Assembly (NCBI RefSeq): GCF_004403515.1 | Contig: NZ_SOHH01000039.1 | Coordinates: 1-64,000, forward strand | Direction of reading: 5' to 3' | Length of the DNA: 64,000 nt | Source of the DNA: Cryobacterium fucosi | Lineage (GTDB): Bacteria > Actinomycetota > Actinomycetes > Actinomycetales > Microbacteriaceae | In this document: piece after piece, positions 30,156 to 39,410 of the stretch | Layout: every line of letters begins with the position of its first letter | Position numbering within the stretch: the stretch's first letter is position 1 | The notes under the pieces: generated by a model | Told to the model about the DNA's origin: nothing | What the model saw: the letters and a program-made list of their open reading frames with translations, nothing else | Database searches by the model: none | Translations under genes and position numbers: made by a program

Positions 30156-30668
30156 TTACTTGGCTTCCTCGGCGTCGGCCGGGGCAGCGGCGTCGGCTTC
30201 AACGACCTCGACCGGTGCTGCGTCGGCTTCAACGACCTCGACCGGTGCTGCGTCTTCAGCGACAGGCTTCGCGGCCTTGGCGGAGGAGGACTTCTTGACC
30301 TTCGGGGTCAGCGGCTCGAGGACGAGCTCCATCTGGACCATCGAGGCGTTGTCACCCTTGCGGAAGCCGAGCTTCGTGATGCGGGTGTAGCCGCCCTCGC
30401 GAAGGGCAACCTGCGGCGCGATCTCGGTGAAGAGCTCGTGCACGACGGTCTTGTCGCCGATGGTGGCGAGAACGCGACGACGGGCGTGCAGGTCGCCCTT
30501 CTTCGCGAACGTGATCAGTCGCTCGGCGACCGGACGCAGGCGCTTGGCACGGGTCTCGGTCGTCTTGATCGACTTGTGGGTGAACAGGGACGCGGCCAGG
30601 TTGGCGAGCATCAGGCGCTCGTGGGCCGGTCCGCCGCCGAGGCGGGCTCCCTTAGTGGGCGTAGGCAT
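30156..30668 (-). CDS. rplQ: ribosomal protein L17 with acidic repeat tail
   Basis: 170 aa. Large-subunit protein near the exit tunnel. [19 protein letters not shown] near residue 10 and [17 protein letters not shown] are family motifs; the core ends at about 120. The rest is an Ala/Glu/Val-rich tail with two copies of [10 protein letters not shown], encoded by an exact 30-base tandem repeat at about 30188-30248. Last gene of the alpha cluster, 47 bases after rpoA. Confidence 0.95.
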   Translation of the reverse strand: MPTPTKGARLGGGPAHERLMLANLAASLFTHKSIKTTETRAKRLRPVAERLITFAKKGDLHARRRVLATIGDKTVVHELFTEIAPQVALREGGYTRITKLGFRKGDNASMVQMELVLEPLTPKVKKSSSAKAAKPVAEDAAPVEVVEADAAPVEVVEADAAAPADAEEAK

Positions 30669-30715
30669 TGGTAATCTCCAGTATCAAAAGTCGAAAGTCA
30701 GTCTGAGTGACTGCT

Positions 30716-31705
30716 TTAGATGGTTTCTTCGTCGTAGCCGCTGTAGAAGTGGGCGCCGTCGAATCCGGGCACCGAGTCCTTGAGTGACAGGCCGAGCTCT
30801 ACGAGCTTGTCCTTGACCTCATCCACCGACTTCTGGCCGAAGTTGCGGATGTTCATCAGCTGGGTCTCCGAGAGGGCGACCAGTTCGCTGACGTTGTTGA
30901 TGCCTTCACGCTTGAGGCAGTTGTACGAACGAACCGACAGATCGAGGTCTTCGATCGGAATCGACAGTTCGGTCGACAGCACGGCGTCGACCGGCGCGGG
31001 GCCGATTTCGATGCCCTCAGCGGCGGTGTTCAGTTCGCGGGCCAGACCGAACAGCTCGGTCAGCGTGCGACCGGCGGATGCGATGGCGTCGCGAGGCGAA
31101 ATCGCCGACTTGGTCTCCACGTCAACGACGAGGCGGTCGAAGTCGGTGCGCTCACCGGCACGAGTTGCCTCGACGCGGTAGGTCACCTTGAGCACGGGCG
31201 AGTAGATCGAGTCGACCGGGATCTGGCCGGCTTCCGAGTACTCGTTGCGGTTCTGGGTGGCCGACACATAGCCACGGCCACGCTCGATGGTCAGTTCGAG
31301 TTCGAACTTCGCCTTGTCGTTCAACGTGGCGATGACGAGCTCGGGGTTGTGAACCTCGACCCCGGCCGGAGCCGAGATGTCAGCGGCGGTGACCTGGCCG
31401 GCACCCTGCTTGCGCAGGTACGCGGTGATCGGCTCGTCGTGCTCGCTGGAGATGACGAGACCCTTGATGTTCAGGATGATCTCGGTGACATCTTCCTTGA
31501 CACCGGGAACGGTGCTGAACTCGTGCAGCACACCGTCGATCCGGATGCTGGTGACAGCGGCTCCGGGGATCGAGGACAGCAGGGTGCGGCGCATCGAGTT
31601 GCCGAGGGTGTAACCGAAACCAGGCTCAAGAGGTTCGATGACGAACCTGGATCGGAACTCCGAAATGTTCTCTTCGGTGAGCGTGGGGCGCTGTGCGATA
31701 AGCAC
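30716..31705 (-). CDS. rpoA: RNA polymerase alpha subunit
   Basis: 329 aa. Assembly platform of RNA polymerase. [20 protein letters not shown] and [20 protein letters not shown] mark the N-terminal dimerisation domain; the C-terminal domain from about 250 ([20 protein letters not shown]) binds UP elements and activators. Length and motifs are normal. A repeat block separates it from rpsK. Confidence 0.98.
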   Translation of the reverse strand: MLIAQRPTLTEENISEFRSRFVIEPLEPGFGYTLGNSMRRTLLSSIPGAAVTSIRIDGVLHEFSTVPGVKEDVTEIILNIKGLVISSEHDEPITAYLRKQGAGQVTAADISAPAGVEVHNPELVIATLNDKAKFELELTIERGRGYVSATQNRNEYSEAGQIPVDSIYSPVLKVTYRVEATRAGERTDFDRLVVDVETKSAISPRDAIASAGRTLTELFGLARELNTAAEGIEIGPAPVDAVLSTELSIPIEDLDLSVRSYNCLKREGINNVSELVALSETQLMNIRNFGQKSVDEVKDKLVELGLSLKDSVPGFDGAHFYSGYDEETI

Positions 31706-31770
31706 TATTGATTCCTTTCGGCTAAGTGTCCGCTATATGACACTTGCGTGGCGAGGTGTTGAGGGTGTGT

Positions 31771-31918
31771 CTCGACAGGCTCGACTACCGAGTCTGTCGC
31801 TGCCGAACGTGACGGAGATCGAGCCTGTCGAGCGGAGATCGAGCCTGTCGAGCGGAGATCGAGCCTGTCGAGCGGAGATCGAGCCTGTCGAGATCTCGAC
31901 AAGCTCGATCACCGCGAG
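31771..31918. repeat. dispersed repeat block between rpsK and rpoA
   Basis: Begins TCTCGACAGGCTCGACTACC and continues into four tandem 20-base units GGAGATCGAGCCTGTCGAGC at about 31814-31893, ending with inverse GATCTCGACAAGCTCGATC. The block reaches the rpsK stop at 31923. Left and right parts are inverted relative to each other, so the rpsK-rpoA transcript folds here. Confidence 0.88.
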
Positions 31919-31922
31919 GAAG

Positions 31923-32321
31923 TTAGACGCGGCGACGCTTGGGCGGACGGCATCCGTTGTGAGCCTGAGGCGTGACGTCGTTGATCGAGCCCACCTCGAG
32001 GCCGGCGGCCTGAAGCGAACGGATCGCCGTCTCGCGTCCGGAGCCGGGGCCCTTGACGAAGACGTCTACCTTCTTCATGCCGTGCTCCTGCGCCTGGCGG
32101 GCGGCCGACTCGGCTGCCAGCTGTGCGGCGAACGGGGTCGACTTGCGCGAACCCTTGAAGCCAACTCCACCTGAGGACGCCCAGCTGATGACCGCACCGG
32201 TGGTGTCAGTGATCGAGACGATGGTGTTGTTGAACGTGCTCTTGATGTGGGCCTGGCCCACAGCGATGTTCTTCTTTTCTTTCTTGCGCGGCTTCCGAAC
32301 GGCCGACTTTGGTGCTGCCAT
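31923..32321 (-). CDS. rpsK: ribosomal protein S11
   Basis: 132 aa. Small-subunit platform protein. [38 protein letters not shown] and the end [11 protein letters not shown] are conserved. Next downstream gene is rpoA rather than rpsD, so rpsD must lie elsewhere. Confidence 0.98.
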   Translation of the reverse strand: MAAPKSAVRKPRKKEKKNIAVGQAHIKSTFNNTIVSITDTTGAVISWASSGGVGFKGSRKSTPFAAQLAAESAARQAQEHGMKKVDVFVKGPGSGRETAIRSLQAAGLEVGSINDVTPQAHNGCRPPKRRRV

Positions 32322-32365
32322 GAATTTCTCCTGAATCCTGAGGGCGAGACGGGCCGGGCCGAGGC

Positions 32366-32740
32366 CTAGCGCGCCTTCTTCTTGCCGGCTACGGTGCGCT
32401 TCGGGCCCTTGCGGGTGCGAGCGTTGGTCTTGGTGCGCTGGCCGCGAACGGGCAGGCCCTTGCGGTGGCGGATGCCCTCGTAGCTGCCGATCTCGACCTT
32501 GCGGCGGATGTCAGCGGCAACCTCACGGCGGAGGTCACCCTCAACCTTGAAGGTTCCTTCGATGTAGTCACGGAGGGCGACGAGCTGGTCGTCACTCAAA
32601 TCCTTGACTCGGATGTTTCCATCGATTTCAGTGTCGGCGAGGGTCTTGAGTGCCCTCGTACGGCCAACACCAAAGATGTAAGTCAGTGCAACTTCCACGC
32701 GCTTATCGCGAGGAATATCAACGCCGGCTAGACGTGCCAT
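32366..32740 (-). CDS. rpsM: ribosomal protein S13
   Basis: 124 aa. Small-subunit head protein that touches tRNA and L5. [20 protein letters not shown] at the start and [20 protein letters not shown] near the end are diagnostic. A repeat tract lies between it and rpmJ. Confidence 0.98.
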   Translation of the reverse strand: MARLAGVDIPRDKRVEVALTYIFGVGRTRALKTLADTEIDGNIRVKDLSDDQLVALRDYIEGTFKVEGDLRREVAADIRRKVEIGSYEGIRHRKGLPVRGQRTKTNARTRKGPKRTVAGKKKAR

Positions 32741-32850
32741 TGTGGCTTCTCCTGTATATGAGTGGAGGTCTGTAGCAGTGCCTGTTCATCGGCCTCCAAC
32801 CGATGGTGTCGCCCCGGAGGGTTCCCGGCATTGCTATTTACTGTTGAGTT

Positions 32851-32955
32851 GTGTCTCGACAGGCTCGACATCCGAGACGGGGCTCGAGCACCACTGCGGT
32901 GATCGAGCACCACTGCGGTGATCGAGCACCACTGCGGTGATCGAGCTTGCCGAGA
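32851..32955. repeat. dispersed repeat tract between rpmJ and rpsM
   Basis: Starts GTCTCGACAGGCTCGACATC, then three tandem copies of the 19-base unit CGAGCACCACTGCGGTGAT from 32885 to about 32941, ending GATCGAGCTTGCCGAGATC just at the rpmJ stop codon. The unit itself contains a small hairpin (ACCACTGCGGT). Confidence 0.88.
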
Positions 32956-33069
32956 TCAGCCCTGACGCTGCTTGTGACGCGGGTTCTCGCAGATGACCAT
33001 CACGTTGCCATTACGGCGGATGACCTTGCACTTGTCGCAGATCTTCTTGACGCTGGGCTTGACCTTCAT
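32956..33069 (-). CDS. rpmJ: ribosomal protein L36
   Basis: 37 aa: [19 protein letters not shown], then the second half ending [10 protein letters not shown]. Three zinc-ligand Cys and the His (CxxC, C, H) are all present, so this is the zinc-binding form of L36. Located between infA and rpsM as in most bacteria. The stop codon abuts the repeat tract. Confidence 0.97.
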   Translation of the reverse strand: MKVKPSVKKICDKCKVIRRNGNVMVICENPRHKQRQG

Positions 33070-33135
33070 TGTGTGTCCTTGTATTCGCTGTCTTCGTACC
33101 CCAGGAACGCCTCGGGCCGTTACTTACAGCAATGC

Positions 33136-33357
33136 TTACTTGTAGCGGTAGACGATCCGGCCGCGAGTCAGGTCGTACGGGCTCAGCTCCACGATCACGC
33201 GGTCCTCAGGAAGGATGCGGATGTAGTGCTGACGCATCTTGCCCGAAATGTGGGCAAGAACCTTGTGGCCGTTGGTCAGCTCAACACGAAACATCGCGTT
33301 GGGAAGAGCTTCGACTACTGCGCCCTCGATTTCGATGACACCGTCTTTTTTTGCCAT
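33136..33357 (-). CDS. infA: translation initiation factor IF-1
   Basis: 73 aa OB-fold protein that binds the A site during initiation. [40 protein letters not shown] and [15 protein letters not shown] match the whole family length. It has its own promoter upstream, in line with its separation from map by the mannitol cluster. Confidence 0.98.
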   Translation of the reverse strand: MAKKDGVIEIEGAVVEALPNAMFRVELTNGHKVLAHISGKMRQHYIRILPEDRVIVELSPYDLTRGRIVYRYK

Positions 33358-33449
33358 AACTCACTATCGCTAGGGTATTGATTGCTGGTCGTGCGTGGAT
33401 TGTGGCGCCTTGACACGCCGAAAGCGACGGCATCAGACACCAAGGATTT

Positions 33450-33479
33450 ACTCTATGGTATGAAGTTGCGATTTGCCAA
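33450..33479 (-). promoter_or_regulatory. probable infA promoter
   Basis: On the minus strand TTGGCA (33474-33479), 18-base spacer, TAGAGT (33450-33455), about 90 bases before the infA ATG. The region 33358-33542 is A+T-richer than its flanks and lies just downstream of mtlD, so infA-rpmJ-rpsM would be transcribed independently. Confidence 0.55.
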
Positions 33480-33542
33480 TTCACGCCTATAATCCTCGGA
33501 GTTCCGACGCCGTCGCCGGGATTGTGCACTACAGCCTGTGTC

Positions 33543-34694
33543 TTACAGCCGGTCCTGGGCCGCGCTGACGACCTGCACCACGTCGGCGAAGAGCGGATGC
33601 GCGGGGTCGAGACCGCAGACCTGCCCGGCGAACGCCTCCGGGGTCTCGGAGCGCAGCATCCGTTGCAGTTCGACGCTCTGTTCGTCGTCGGGCACGTCGA
33701 ACCGCAGGGCGGCGCCGATCGCCACGAGCAGAGCCGTCGGGCGCGTGCCGTGCTCGGCGATCTCCGCCGCCGGCCCGATGAACCGTTCGTAGCGGCTGAG
33801 CTTGCGCATCGGCTGGCGCCCCACCCGCCGGGCCGTGTCCGGCAGTGCGGGGTTGGCGAAGCGCACCAGGATCTTCTCCCGGTAGGCACGCTGCGCCGCC
33901 TCGTCGAGGCCATGCTTGGCCACGAGCAGAGCGGAGGTCTCCTCGAGCACGCGGCGGGCCCCCTCCCGGACCTCCGGCACCGCGAGGGCGTCGGAGATCC
34001 GGGAAACTCCCGCCAACGAGCCGAGGTAGGCCACCGTGGCGTGTCCGGTGTTCACGGTGAACAGCTTGCGCTCGATGTAGGGCGCAAGGTTGTCGACGAA
34101 GGTCGCACCGGGGATGACCGGCGCGGAGTCGCCGAAGGCGCCGCGCTCGATCACCCACTCGTAGAAGGCCTCGACGGTGACGTCGATGCCCGAGCCGGCC
34201 GCCTGGCCGGGCACGATTCGGTCGACCGCGGTGTTGGCGAAGGCGGCCTTCCGGGCGAGGGACTCCCGTTCCTCGGCGGACACGTCCTTCCAGACGTGCC
34301 CGGCGAGCACGTCGGTGGCGTTGATCGCGTTCTCGCAGGCCATCACGGCGAGCGGCGCGAGCCCCGCCGCCCTCCGTTTCAGGCCGGCGAGGATCACCGG
34401 CGCCACGAACGGGAGCACCGTCGGCCCGACAGCGGTCGTGACGATGTCGGCCGTCGCGATTTCTTCGATCAGCCTCTCTTCCTCGGCGCGGCTGTTGATG
34501 GCGCGGAAGTCGTCGACCACGCGGTCGGTCGACGTCTCCCCTGCCTCGTGGACGGTGTAGCTCGTGGCGGCCTGCAAGGCCTCGATCAGGGAAGCATCCA
34601 CATCGGCGAAGACAACCTCGTATCCGGCATCGTGGAGAAGGAGACCGACGAATCCGCGGCCGATGCTGCCTGCGCCGAAGTGGATGGCTTTCAT
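33543..34694 (-). CDS. mtlD: mannitol-1-phosphate 5-dehydrogenase
   Basis: 383 aa. Oxidises mannitol-1-phosphate to fructose-6-phosphate with NAD+. Rossmann motif MKAIHFGAGSIGRGFVG at the N terminus, CENAINATDVL and YIERKLFTVNTGHATVAYLG (with the catalytic Lys region) are those of MtlD. Overlaps the EIIA gene by 4 bases (ATGA). Last gene of the mannitol operon. Confidence 0.95.
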   Translation of the reverse strand: MKAIHFGAGSIGRGFVGLLLHDAGYEVVFADVDASLIEALQAATSYTVHEAGETSTDRVVDDFRAINSRAEEERLIEEIATADIVTTAVGPTVLPFVAPVILAGLKRRAAGLAPLAVMACENAINATDVLAGHVWKDVSAEERESLARKAAFANTAVDRIVPGQAAGSGIDVTVEAFYEWVIERGAFGDSAPVIPGATFVDNLAPYIERKLFTVNTGHATVAYLGSLAGVSRISDALAVPEVREGARRVLEETSALLVAKHGLDEAAQRAYREKILVRFANPALPDTARRVGRQPMRKLSRYERFIGPAAEIAEHGTRPTALLVAIGAALRFDVPDDEQSVELQRMLRSETPEAFAGQVCGLDPAHPLFADVVQVVSAAQDRL

Positions 34695-35131
34695 TCTGCG
34701 TTGACCTCCTCGAGGAGCGTGAAGATGTCCTCGGCCGTTGCCGCATCGATCAGTTTCTGCACCTCGTCCTCGTCGGAGAAGACGACGGCGATTTTCGAGA
34801 GGATCCCGAGGTGCTCATTGTTGAGGCCGGCGATGCCGACGGCGAACCGCACGGGCTGCCCGTCCCAATCGATCGGGTCGGGATAGCGCACCAGCGACAG
34901 GGATGACCGGATGATCGATTCCTTGGCCTCGTTCGTGCCGTGCGGGATGGCGAGGAAGTTGCCCATGTAGGTCGACACGCTCGCCTCCCGGTCGAACATC
35001 GAGTCGACGTAGGCGCTCGTCACGGCGCCGGCCGCCACGAGCAGGGTGCCAGCCTCGCGGATCGCCTCCTGCTTCGTGGTGGCCGTGCCGGCGGCCACCA
35101 CGTTCCCGCGTTCCAGGATGTTCTGAGTCAT
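34691..35131 (-). CDS. mtlF: mannitol-type PTS EIIA component
   Basis: 146 aa. Carries phosphate from HPr to the mannitol EIIB domain. Active-site His64 lies in FLAIPHGTNEAK; VRFAVGIAGLNNEHLGILSK follows as in MtlF. Translational overlaps of 4 bases with the EIICB gene upstream and mtlD downstream suggest tight coupling. ATG 35129-35131. Confidence 0.95.
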   Translation of the reverse strand: MTQNILERGNVVAAGTATTKQEAIREAGTLLVAAGAVTSAYVDSMFDREASVSTYMGNFLAIPHGTNEAKESIIRSSLSLVRYPDPIDWDGQPVRFAVGIAGLNNEHLGILSKIAVVFSDEDEVQKLIDAATAEDIFTLLEEVNAE

Positions 35132-36618
35132 CGTGTTGCTTCCTCCGCCGCTCTGCTCTGCAGCAGGGTGACGACCTCGTCGTATTTCGGGCTGTTCATG
35201 AAGTTGTCCACCGAGACGAAGATCGAGTCCGGCGACTTGGCCTTCGCGCGGGCGGTCAGGTCCTGGTGCGTGATGACCAGGTCGGCCGTGCCGTCGAGGT
35301 TCGCGATGGCCTGGTTGACCACGGTGATGCCCTCGAGCCCGGCCTTCTTGATCTTGTTGCGGAGCACGGATGCACCCATGGCACTCGAGCCCATGCCGGC
35401 GTCGCAGGCGAAGACGATGTTCTTGAGGGGGCGGTTGTCGGCCGCGGCGGTTCCCGCTCCGGCTCCCGCTCCGGCGAGGCCGCCGAGGACGCTGCTGGAC
35501 TTGCCTTTCATGGCCTCGGTCTTCGCGACGGCCCCGGTGAGGTCGCCGTCGAGGCCGTTGGCGATGTCGCGCTTGCGGCTGGACCGCAGGATGACCGCGG
35601 CGATCAGGAACGACACCGTTGCGGAGAGGATCACGGAGAGGATCACGCCGACGTAGCTGTCCGACGCGGTCTGGATGAGAACCGCGAAGATGCTGCCGGG
35701 TGAGGCAGGAGCGCGCAGGCCGGTCTGGAAGGCCACGTTGGTCGCCACGCCGGTCATGCCGCCGCCGATGGCCGCGAGGATGAGGATCGGCTTCATCAGC
35801 ACATACGGGAAGTAGATCTCGTGGATGCCGCCGAGGAAGTGAATGATGATCGCGCCGGGCGCGCTCGCCCGGGCAAGGCCGAGACCGAAGAACGAATAGG
35901 CGAGCAGGATGCCGAGGCCGGGGCCGGGGTTCGCCTCGATCAGGAAGAGCAGCGACTTGCCGGATTCCGAGACCTGCTGAACGCCGATCGGCGTGAACAC
36001 GCCGTGGTTGATGGCGTTGTTGAGGAACAGCACCTTGCCGGGCTCGACCAGGATGCTCGCCAGCGGCAGCAGGTTGTTCGAGACGAGCCAGTTGACGCCG
36101 GTCTCCAGCACGGAGCTGAAGGCGGTCACGACGGGCGCGATTCCGAAGAATGCTCCGAGCGCAAGGATGCCGCCGAGGATGCCGGCGGAGAAGTTGTCGA
36201 CGAGCATCTCGAAGCCGGGCTTGATCTTGCCGGCCCACAGGCTATCGAGCTTCTTGAGCAGGTACGCGGACAGCGGGCCCACGAGCATGGCGCCGATGAA
36301 CATCGGGATCTCGCTGCCGACGATGACACCCATGGTGGCGATCGTGGCGATGACGCCGCCGCGGATGCCGTAGACCATCCGGCCACCGGTGTTGGCGATG
36401 AGCAGCGGGAGCAGGTACACGATCATCGGGCCGACCATCTTGGCGACGGTTTCGTTCGGGGTCCAGCCGGTGGGAATGAAGAACGCGGTGATGAGGCCCC
36501 ACGCGATGAACGCCGCGATGTTGGGCATGATCATTCCGCTGAGGAAGGTGCCGAAACGCTGAACGTGCACGCGGGCTCCCCCGCTCTTGTTCTCTGTCCC
36601 GGTTGACGTCGTCGTCAT
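35128..36618 (-). CDS. mtlA: mannitol PTS EIICB transporter
   Basis: 496 aa. Membrane transporter that imports and phosphorylates mannitol. The IIC domain spans about 18-345 with the GGIHEIYFPYV motif (264-274). A Gly/Ala-rich linker (378-394) leads to the IIB domain with active Cys405 in VFACDAGMGSSAMGAS. A IIA domain is absent and supplied by the next gene. Start ATG 36616-36618 has GAAAGG upstream; the open frame to 36735 lies in the gap and over the HPr gene and is not used. Confidence 0.95.
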   Translation of the reverse strand: MTTTSTGTENKSGGARVHVQRFGTFLSGMIMPNIAAFIAWGLITAFFIPTGWTPNETVAKMVGPMIVYLLPLLIANTGGRMVYGIRGGVIATIATMGVIVGSEIPMFIGAMLVGPLSAYLLKKLDSLWAGKIKPGFEMLVDNFSAGILGGILALGAFFGIAPVVTAFSSVLETGVNWLVSNNLLPLASILVEPGKVLFLNNAINHGVFTPIGVQQVSESGKSLLFLIEANPGPGLGILLAYSFFGLGLARASAPGAIIIHFLGGIHEIYFPYVLMKPILILAAIGGGMTGVATNVAFQTGLRAPASPGSIFAVLIQTASDSYVGVILSVILSATVSFLIAAVILRSSRKRDIANGLDGDLTGAVAKTEAMKGKSSSVLGGLAGAGAGAGTAAADNRPLKNIVFACDAGMGSSAMGASVLRNKIKKAGLEGITVVNQAIANLDGTADLVITHQDLTARAKAKSPDSIFVSVDNFMNSPKYDEVVTLLQSRAAEEATR

Positions 36619-36670
36619 TTTTCTGCCTTTCGTTTCGGTTGTGATTGTGCGGGGATTGTGTGCATTCGGA

Positions 36671-36943
36671 TCACGCCTGGGCGTCGTGGTCCGTGGTGAG
36701 CAGGGCGGCGAGGGAGGCGAGCACGAGGTCGGCATCGGCTCCCTCGGCGGTCAGGGTGACCGCGTCACCGAAGTTGATGCCGAGCGAGATGACTCCGAGG
36801 ATGCTTGCCGCGTCCACGACCGTGCCGCCGTTGGCGGCCAGCGTGACCTCGAGGCCGGAATCGGAGGCCGCCTGCGTGAACAGCCTCGCCGGGCGGGCGT
36901 GCAGCCCGTGGGTCGATCCGATCAGAACGGTGCGTTCAGCCAT
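36671..36943 (-). CDS. ptsH: HPr family phosphocarrier
   Basis: 90 aa. General PTS phosphocarrier. Active His15 in THGLHARPA, and AASILGVISLG holds the Ser at the regulatory position (Ser47). As no EI gene is seen in the window, EI must be encoded elsewhere. ATG 36941-36943; a start 8 codons upstream is possible. It is placed between the small EIIB-like gene and mtlA in one operon. Confidence 0.93.
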   Translation of the reverse strand: MAERTVLIGSTHGLHARPARLFTQAASDSGLEVTLAANGGTVVDAASILGVISLGINFGDAVTLTAEGADADLVLASLAALLTTDHDAQA

Positions 36944-37005
36944 CGGCGTGTTTCCTTTCTCGTGCAATTTCGTTCTCCCTCGGTCTCGGTGGAGTCAGGG
37001 GGTGG

Positions 37006-37311
37006 TCAGCCGGTCAGAGCGTGGAGCGCCGCATCCAGCGCCTCGTTTCCGTCCCGTGCGGCGAAGATCGTGGCCGGGAGCAGCGAGCAGCCGGCGCCCG
37101 CCCGTTCGGCCTGGGCCGTGAACTCGTCGAAGCGGGGAGCAAGGTGCGGCCCGACCAGGAGCACGTCGACGCCGTCGAGGGCGTCCGGCAGGTCCGACTC
37201 GCTGCCCGCCGACACGTCCAGGTCGAGGCCGCGGGCGGCAGCGGTCTGGCGTATCCGGAGGGCCACGAACGTGCTGGACGCACCGGCACCGCAGACAACC
37301 AAAATCCTCAT
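37006..37311 (-). CDS. small PTS EIIB-like protein, copy 1
   Basis: 101 aa. MRILVVCGAGASSTFVALRI places a phospho-Cys at position 7 and fits the lactose/cellobiose-type EIIB fold; SESDLPDALDGVDVLLVGPH and APRFDEF follow. Closely similar over its whole length to the gene at 39399-39728. As MtlA already has its own EIIB domain, the job of this stand-alone one is open: it may serve another EIIC, or relay phosphate to the PRD regulator. First gene of the mannitol operon and divergent from mtlR. Confidence 0.85.
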   Translation of the reverse strand: MRILVVCGAGASSTFVALRIRQTAAARGLDLDVSAGSESDLPDALDGVDVLLVGPHLAPRFDEFTAQAERAGAGCSLLPATIFAARDGNEALDAALHALTG

Positions 37312-37461
37312 CGATTCACCTTCCAGTAGCGCTGAACCCAGTCTTGCCAGATCGTCCGAATCGGGCCACCACATCCCTTTCCGCACCCCCGGAAACGGGT
37401 CTGAGCGGTCCGATCGGGTCAGGCGTGGTTGACTACAAGCGGATTGATGGAGCTGTGTGCA
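37312..37461. promoter_or_regulatory. divergent promoter region of the mannitol genes
   Basis: 150 bases without coding signal separate the EIIB-like gene (minus) from mtlR (plus). TTGACT at 37429-37434 might be a -35 for mtlR, but no good -10 follows, so the promoters are not placed. MtlR would be expected to act here. Confidence 0.4.
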
Positions 37462-39375
37462 ATGAGCGATAAACAGACACGGATGCTGGACTACCTGTCC
37501 CAGACGCCGGCCTGGGTCACCGCCGGCGAGCTTGCCGACCTCCTGGGCGTCACCCCTCGCACCGTTCGCAGCTACATCACGACGCTGAAGGCGGCCGCGC
37601 ATCCGCTGGAGGTCGTCGAATCGGGCGCCGCCGGCTACCGGCTCGACCTGGAGGCCTACGCCGCCCACCGGGCAGCGCGCCGCACGTACTCCGAACCGGA
37701 GACCCCGCGGAACCGGCTGTACGCCCTCGTGCGGCGGCTCACCGAGGCGGAGGCCGGGCTCGACGTCTACGACCTGTCCGAGGAGCTCTTCGTCAGCGAC
37801 TCCACCGTCGATGCCGACCTGGCCAAGGTCAGGCAGTTGCTTCCGGACACCGGGCTCACCCTCAGCCGCCACGGCAGCGTGGTCACCCTCAAGGGCTCCG
37901 AGACCGATCGCCGCCGCCTTCTCAGCCGGATGTTCCGGGAGGAGAGCTCCCGCGGACTGCTCGAACTCGAGGCGATCCAGAAGGAATTCGCGTCCGAGAG
38001 CCTGGGGGCGTTCAAGACCGACCTGATCGCGATGCTCGACTCCCAGGGCTACTTCGTCAACGAGTACGGCACCAACGACGTGCTGTTGCACGTTGCCATC
38101 GCGATCGACCGGGTGACCAGGCGCACCGCCCCCGTGTTCGCCAGCGCCCCCAGCGGCCCGCCCGACGACATGACCCTGGCCCTCTCCGCCCTGGTCACGC
38201 GACATTTCCAGGTGGAACTGGGCAGCGGGGACCTCGACTACCTGGCCCTGCTCCTGAAGACCAGGGTGATCACGCCCGGCCAGGACCAGCCGGCCGCGGT
38301 GCTGATCGAAAGCTTCGTGCGCACGGAAGACCTCGAATCGGTGCGCCGGATCGTGGGCCAGGCCGGCGAGGAGTTCCTGGTCGACCTGGTCGAGGAGAAC
38401 TTCATCGTTCGCCTGACCCTGCACGTTCGCAACCTGATCAACCGCGCGCAGGACCGCTCGTACTCACACAACCCGCTCACCCGGTCGATCAAGACGAGCT
38501 ACCCGATGATCTACGAGCTGGCGGTGTACATCGCCAGCTCCCTCCAGCGCCAGGAGAACATCGTCATCAACGACGACGAGATCGCGTACATCGCCATGCA
38601 CGTCGGGGCGCACCTTCAGCAGCAGTCCCGCCGCGAGGACCTGGTGAGCTGCGCCCTGGTCTGCCCGAACTACTACGACATGCACGTGCTGCTGCGGGAG
38701 CGCATCGAACGGGTGCTGGGCGACGAGCTCGAAGTGGTCTCGGTGATCACCCGCAGTGATGTCGAATGGGTCGGGATCGATGCGGACCTCGTGCTCACCA
38801 CCATCGACCCGGCGGTGCCCTCCGAGGGCGTCATCGTGATCCAGCCGTTCCTCACCGAGGGCGACATCGAACGGGTCCGAAAGGCCGCCAGCCGCATCCG
38901 CCGGATGCGTCGCCGCGCCCACCTCAAGGACGATCTGCTGCAGTTCTTCGACGAGTCGTTGTTCTCGCACAATTTCTACGCCGCCGACGAGAGTGCCATG
39001 ATCAGGGCCCTCGGCGAGCGGATGCTCATGCAGGGCACCATCGGCCAGGACTACATCGACGGCGCCATCGAGCGCGAGCTGATGTCGTCGACGGCGTTCA
39101 CCGATAATCTCGCCGTGCCGCATTCGATGTCGATGACGGCCAACCGCACGTCCATCGCCGTCGTCGTCAACGACTCCCCGATGGACTGGGGTGAGAACCG
39201 AGTGAACGTGGTGGCCCTGGTGGCGTTCAGCAAGGAAGGGCGCCGCAGTTTCCAGGCCGTCTTCGACCAGTTCGTCGAGGTCTTCTCAGACCGGGCCGCC
39301 GTGCAGCGGCTGGTGAAACGATCGGTGGACTTCGCTTCCTTCATCGACGAGCTCGTCCATCTGATGGATCAGTAA
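37462..39375 (+). CDS. mtlR: MtlR-type PRD transcriptional regulator
   Basis: 637 aa. Phosphorylation-controlled activator of PTS operons, BglG/MtlR family. N-terminal HTH (WVTAGELADLLGVTPRTVRS at about 17-36) and a second HTH-like block (DLSEELFVSDSTVDADLAKV). PRD domains follow (HVAIAIDRV; YIAMHVGAHLQQQ), then a EIIB-like part and a C-terminal EIIA-like domain with AVPHSMSM. ATG 37462 is preceded by GGAG at proper distance; ATG 37447 and a GTG at 37429 are alternatives. Flanked on both sides by EIIB-like genes on the other strand. Confidence 0.9.
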   Translation: MSDKQTRMLDYLSQTPAWVTAGELADLLGVTPRTVRSYITTLKAAAHPLEVVESGAAGYRLDLEAYAAHRAARRTYSEPETPRNRLYALVRRLTEAEAGLDVYDLSEELFVSDSTVDADLAKVRQLLPDTGLTLSRHGSVVTLKGSETDRRRLLSRMFREESSRGLLELEAIQKEFASESLGAFKTDLIAMLDSQGYFVNEYGTNDVLLHVAIAIDRVTRRTAPVFASAPSGPPDDMTLALSALVTRHFQVELGSGDLDYLALLLKTRVITPGQDQPAAVLIESFVRTEDLESVRRIVGQAGEEFLVDLVEENFIVRLTLHVRNLINRAQDRSYSHNPLTRSIKTSYPMIYELAVYIASSLQRQENIVINDDEIAYIAMHVGAHLQQQSRREDLVSCALVCPNYYDMHVLLRERIERVLGDELEVVSVITRSDVEWVGIDADLVLTTIDPAVPSEGVIVIQPFLTEGDIERVRKAASRIRRMRRRAHLKDDLLQFFDESLFSHNFYAADESAMIRALGERMLMQGTIGQDYIDGAIERELMSSTAFTDNLAVPHSMSMTANRTSIAVVVNDSPMDWGENRVNVVALVAFSKEGRRSFQAVFDQFVEVFSDRAAVQRLVKRSVDFASFIDELVHLMDQ

Positions 39376-39390
39376 CCGCCCGAAGGACCG

Positions 39391-39410
39391 GCCGCGGCTC
39401 AGACCGCGGC
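39391..39410. terminator. weak hairpin between mtlR and EIIB-like copy 2
   Basis: GCCGCGG - CTCAGA - CCGCGGC, a 7-bp perfect stem, starts 15 bases after the mtlR stop and covers the last codons of the convergent EIIB-like gene. Could end mtlR transcription; no T run. Confidence 0.3.
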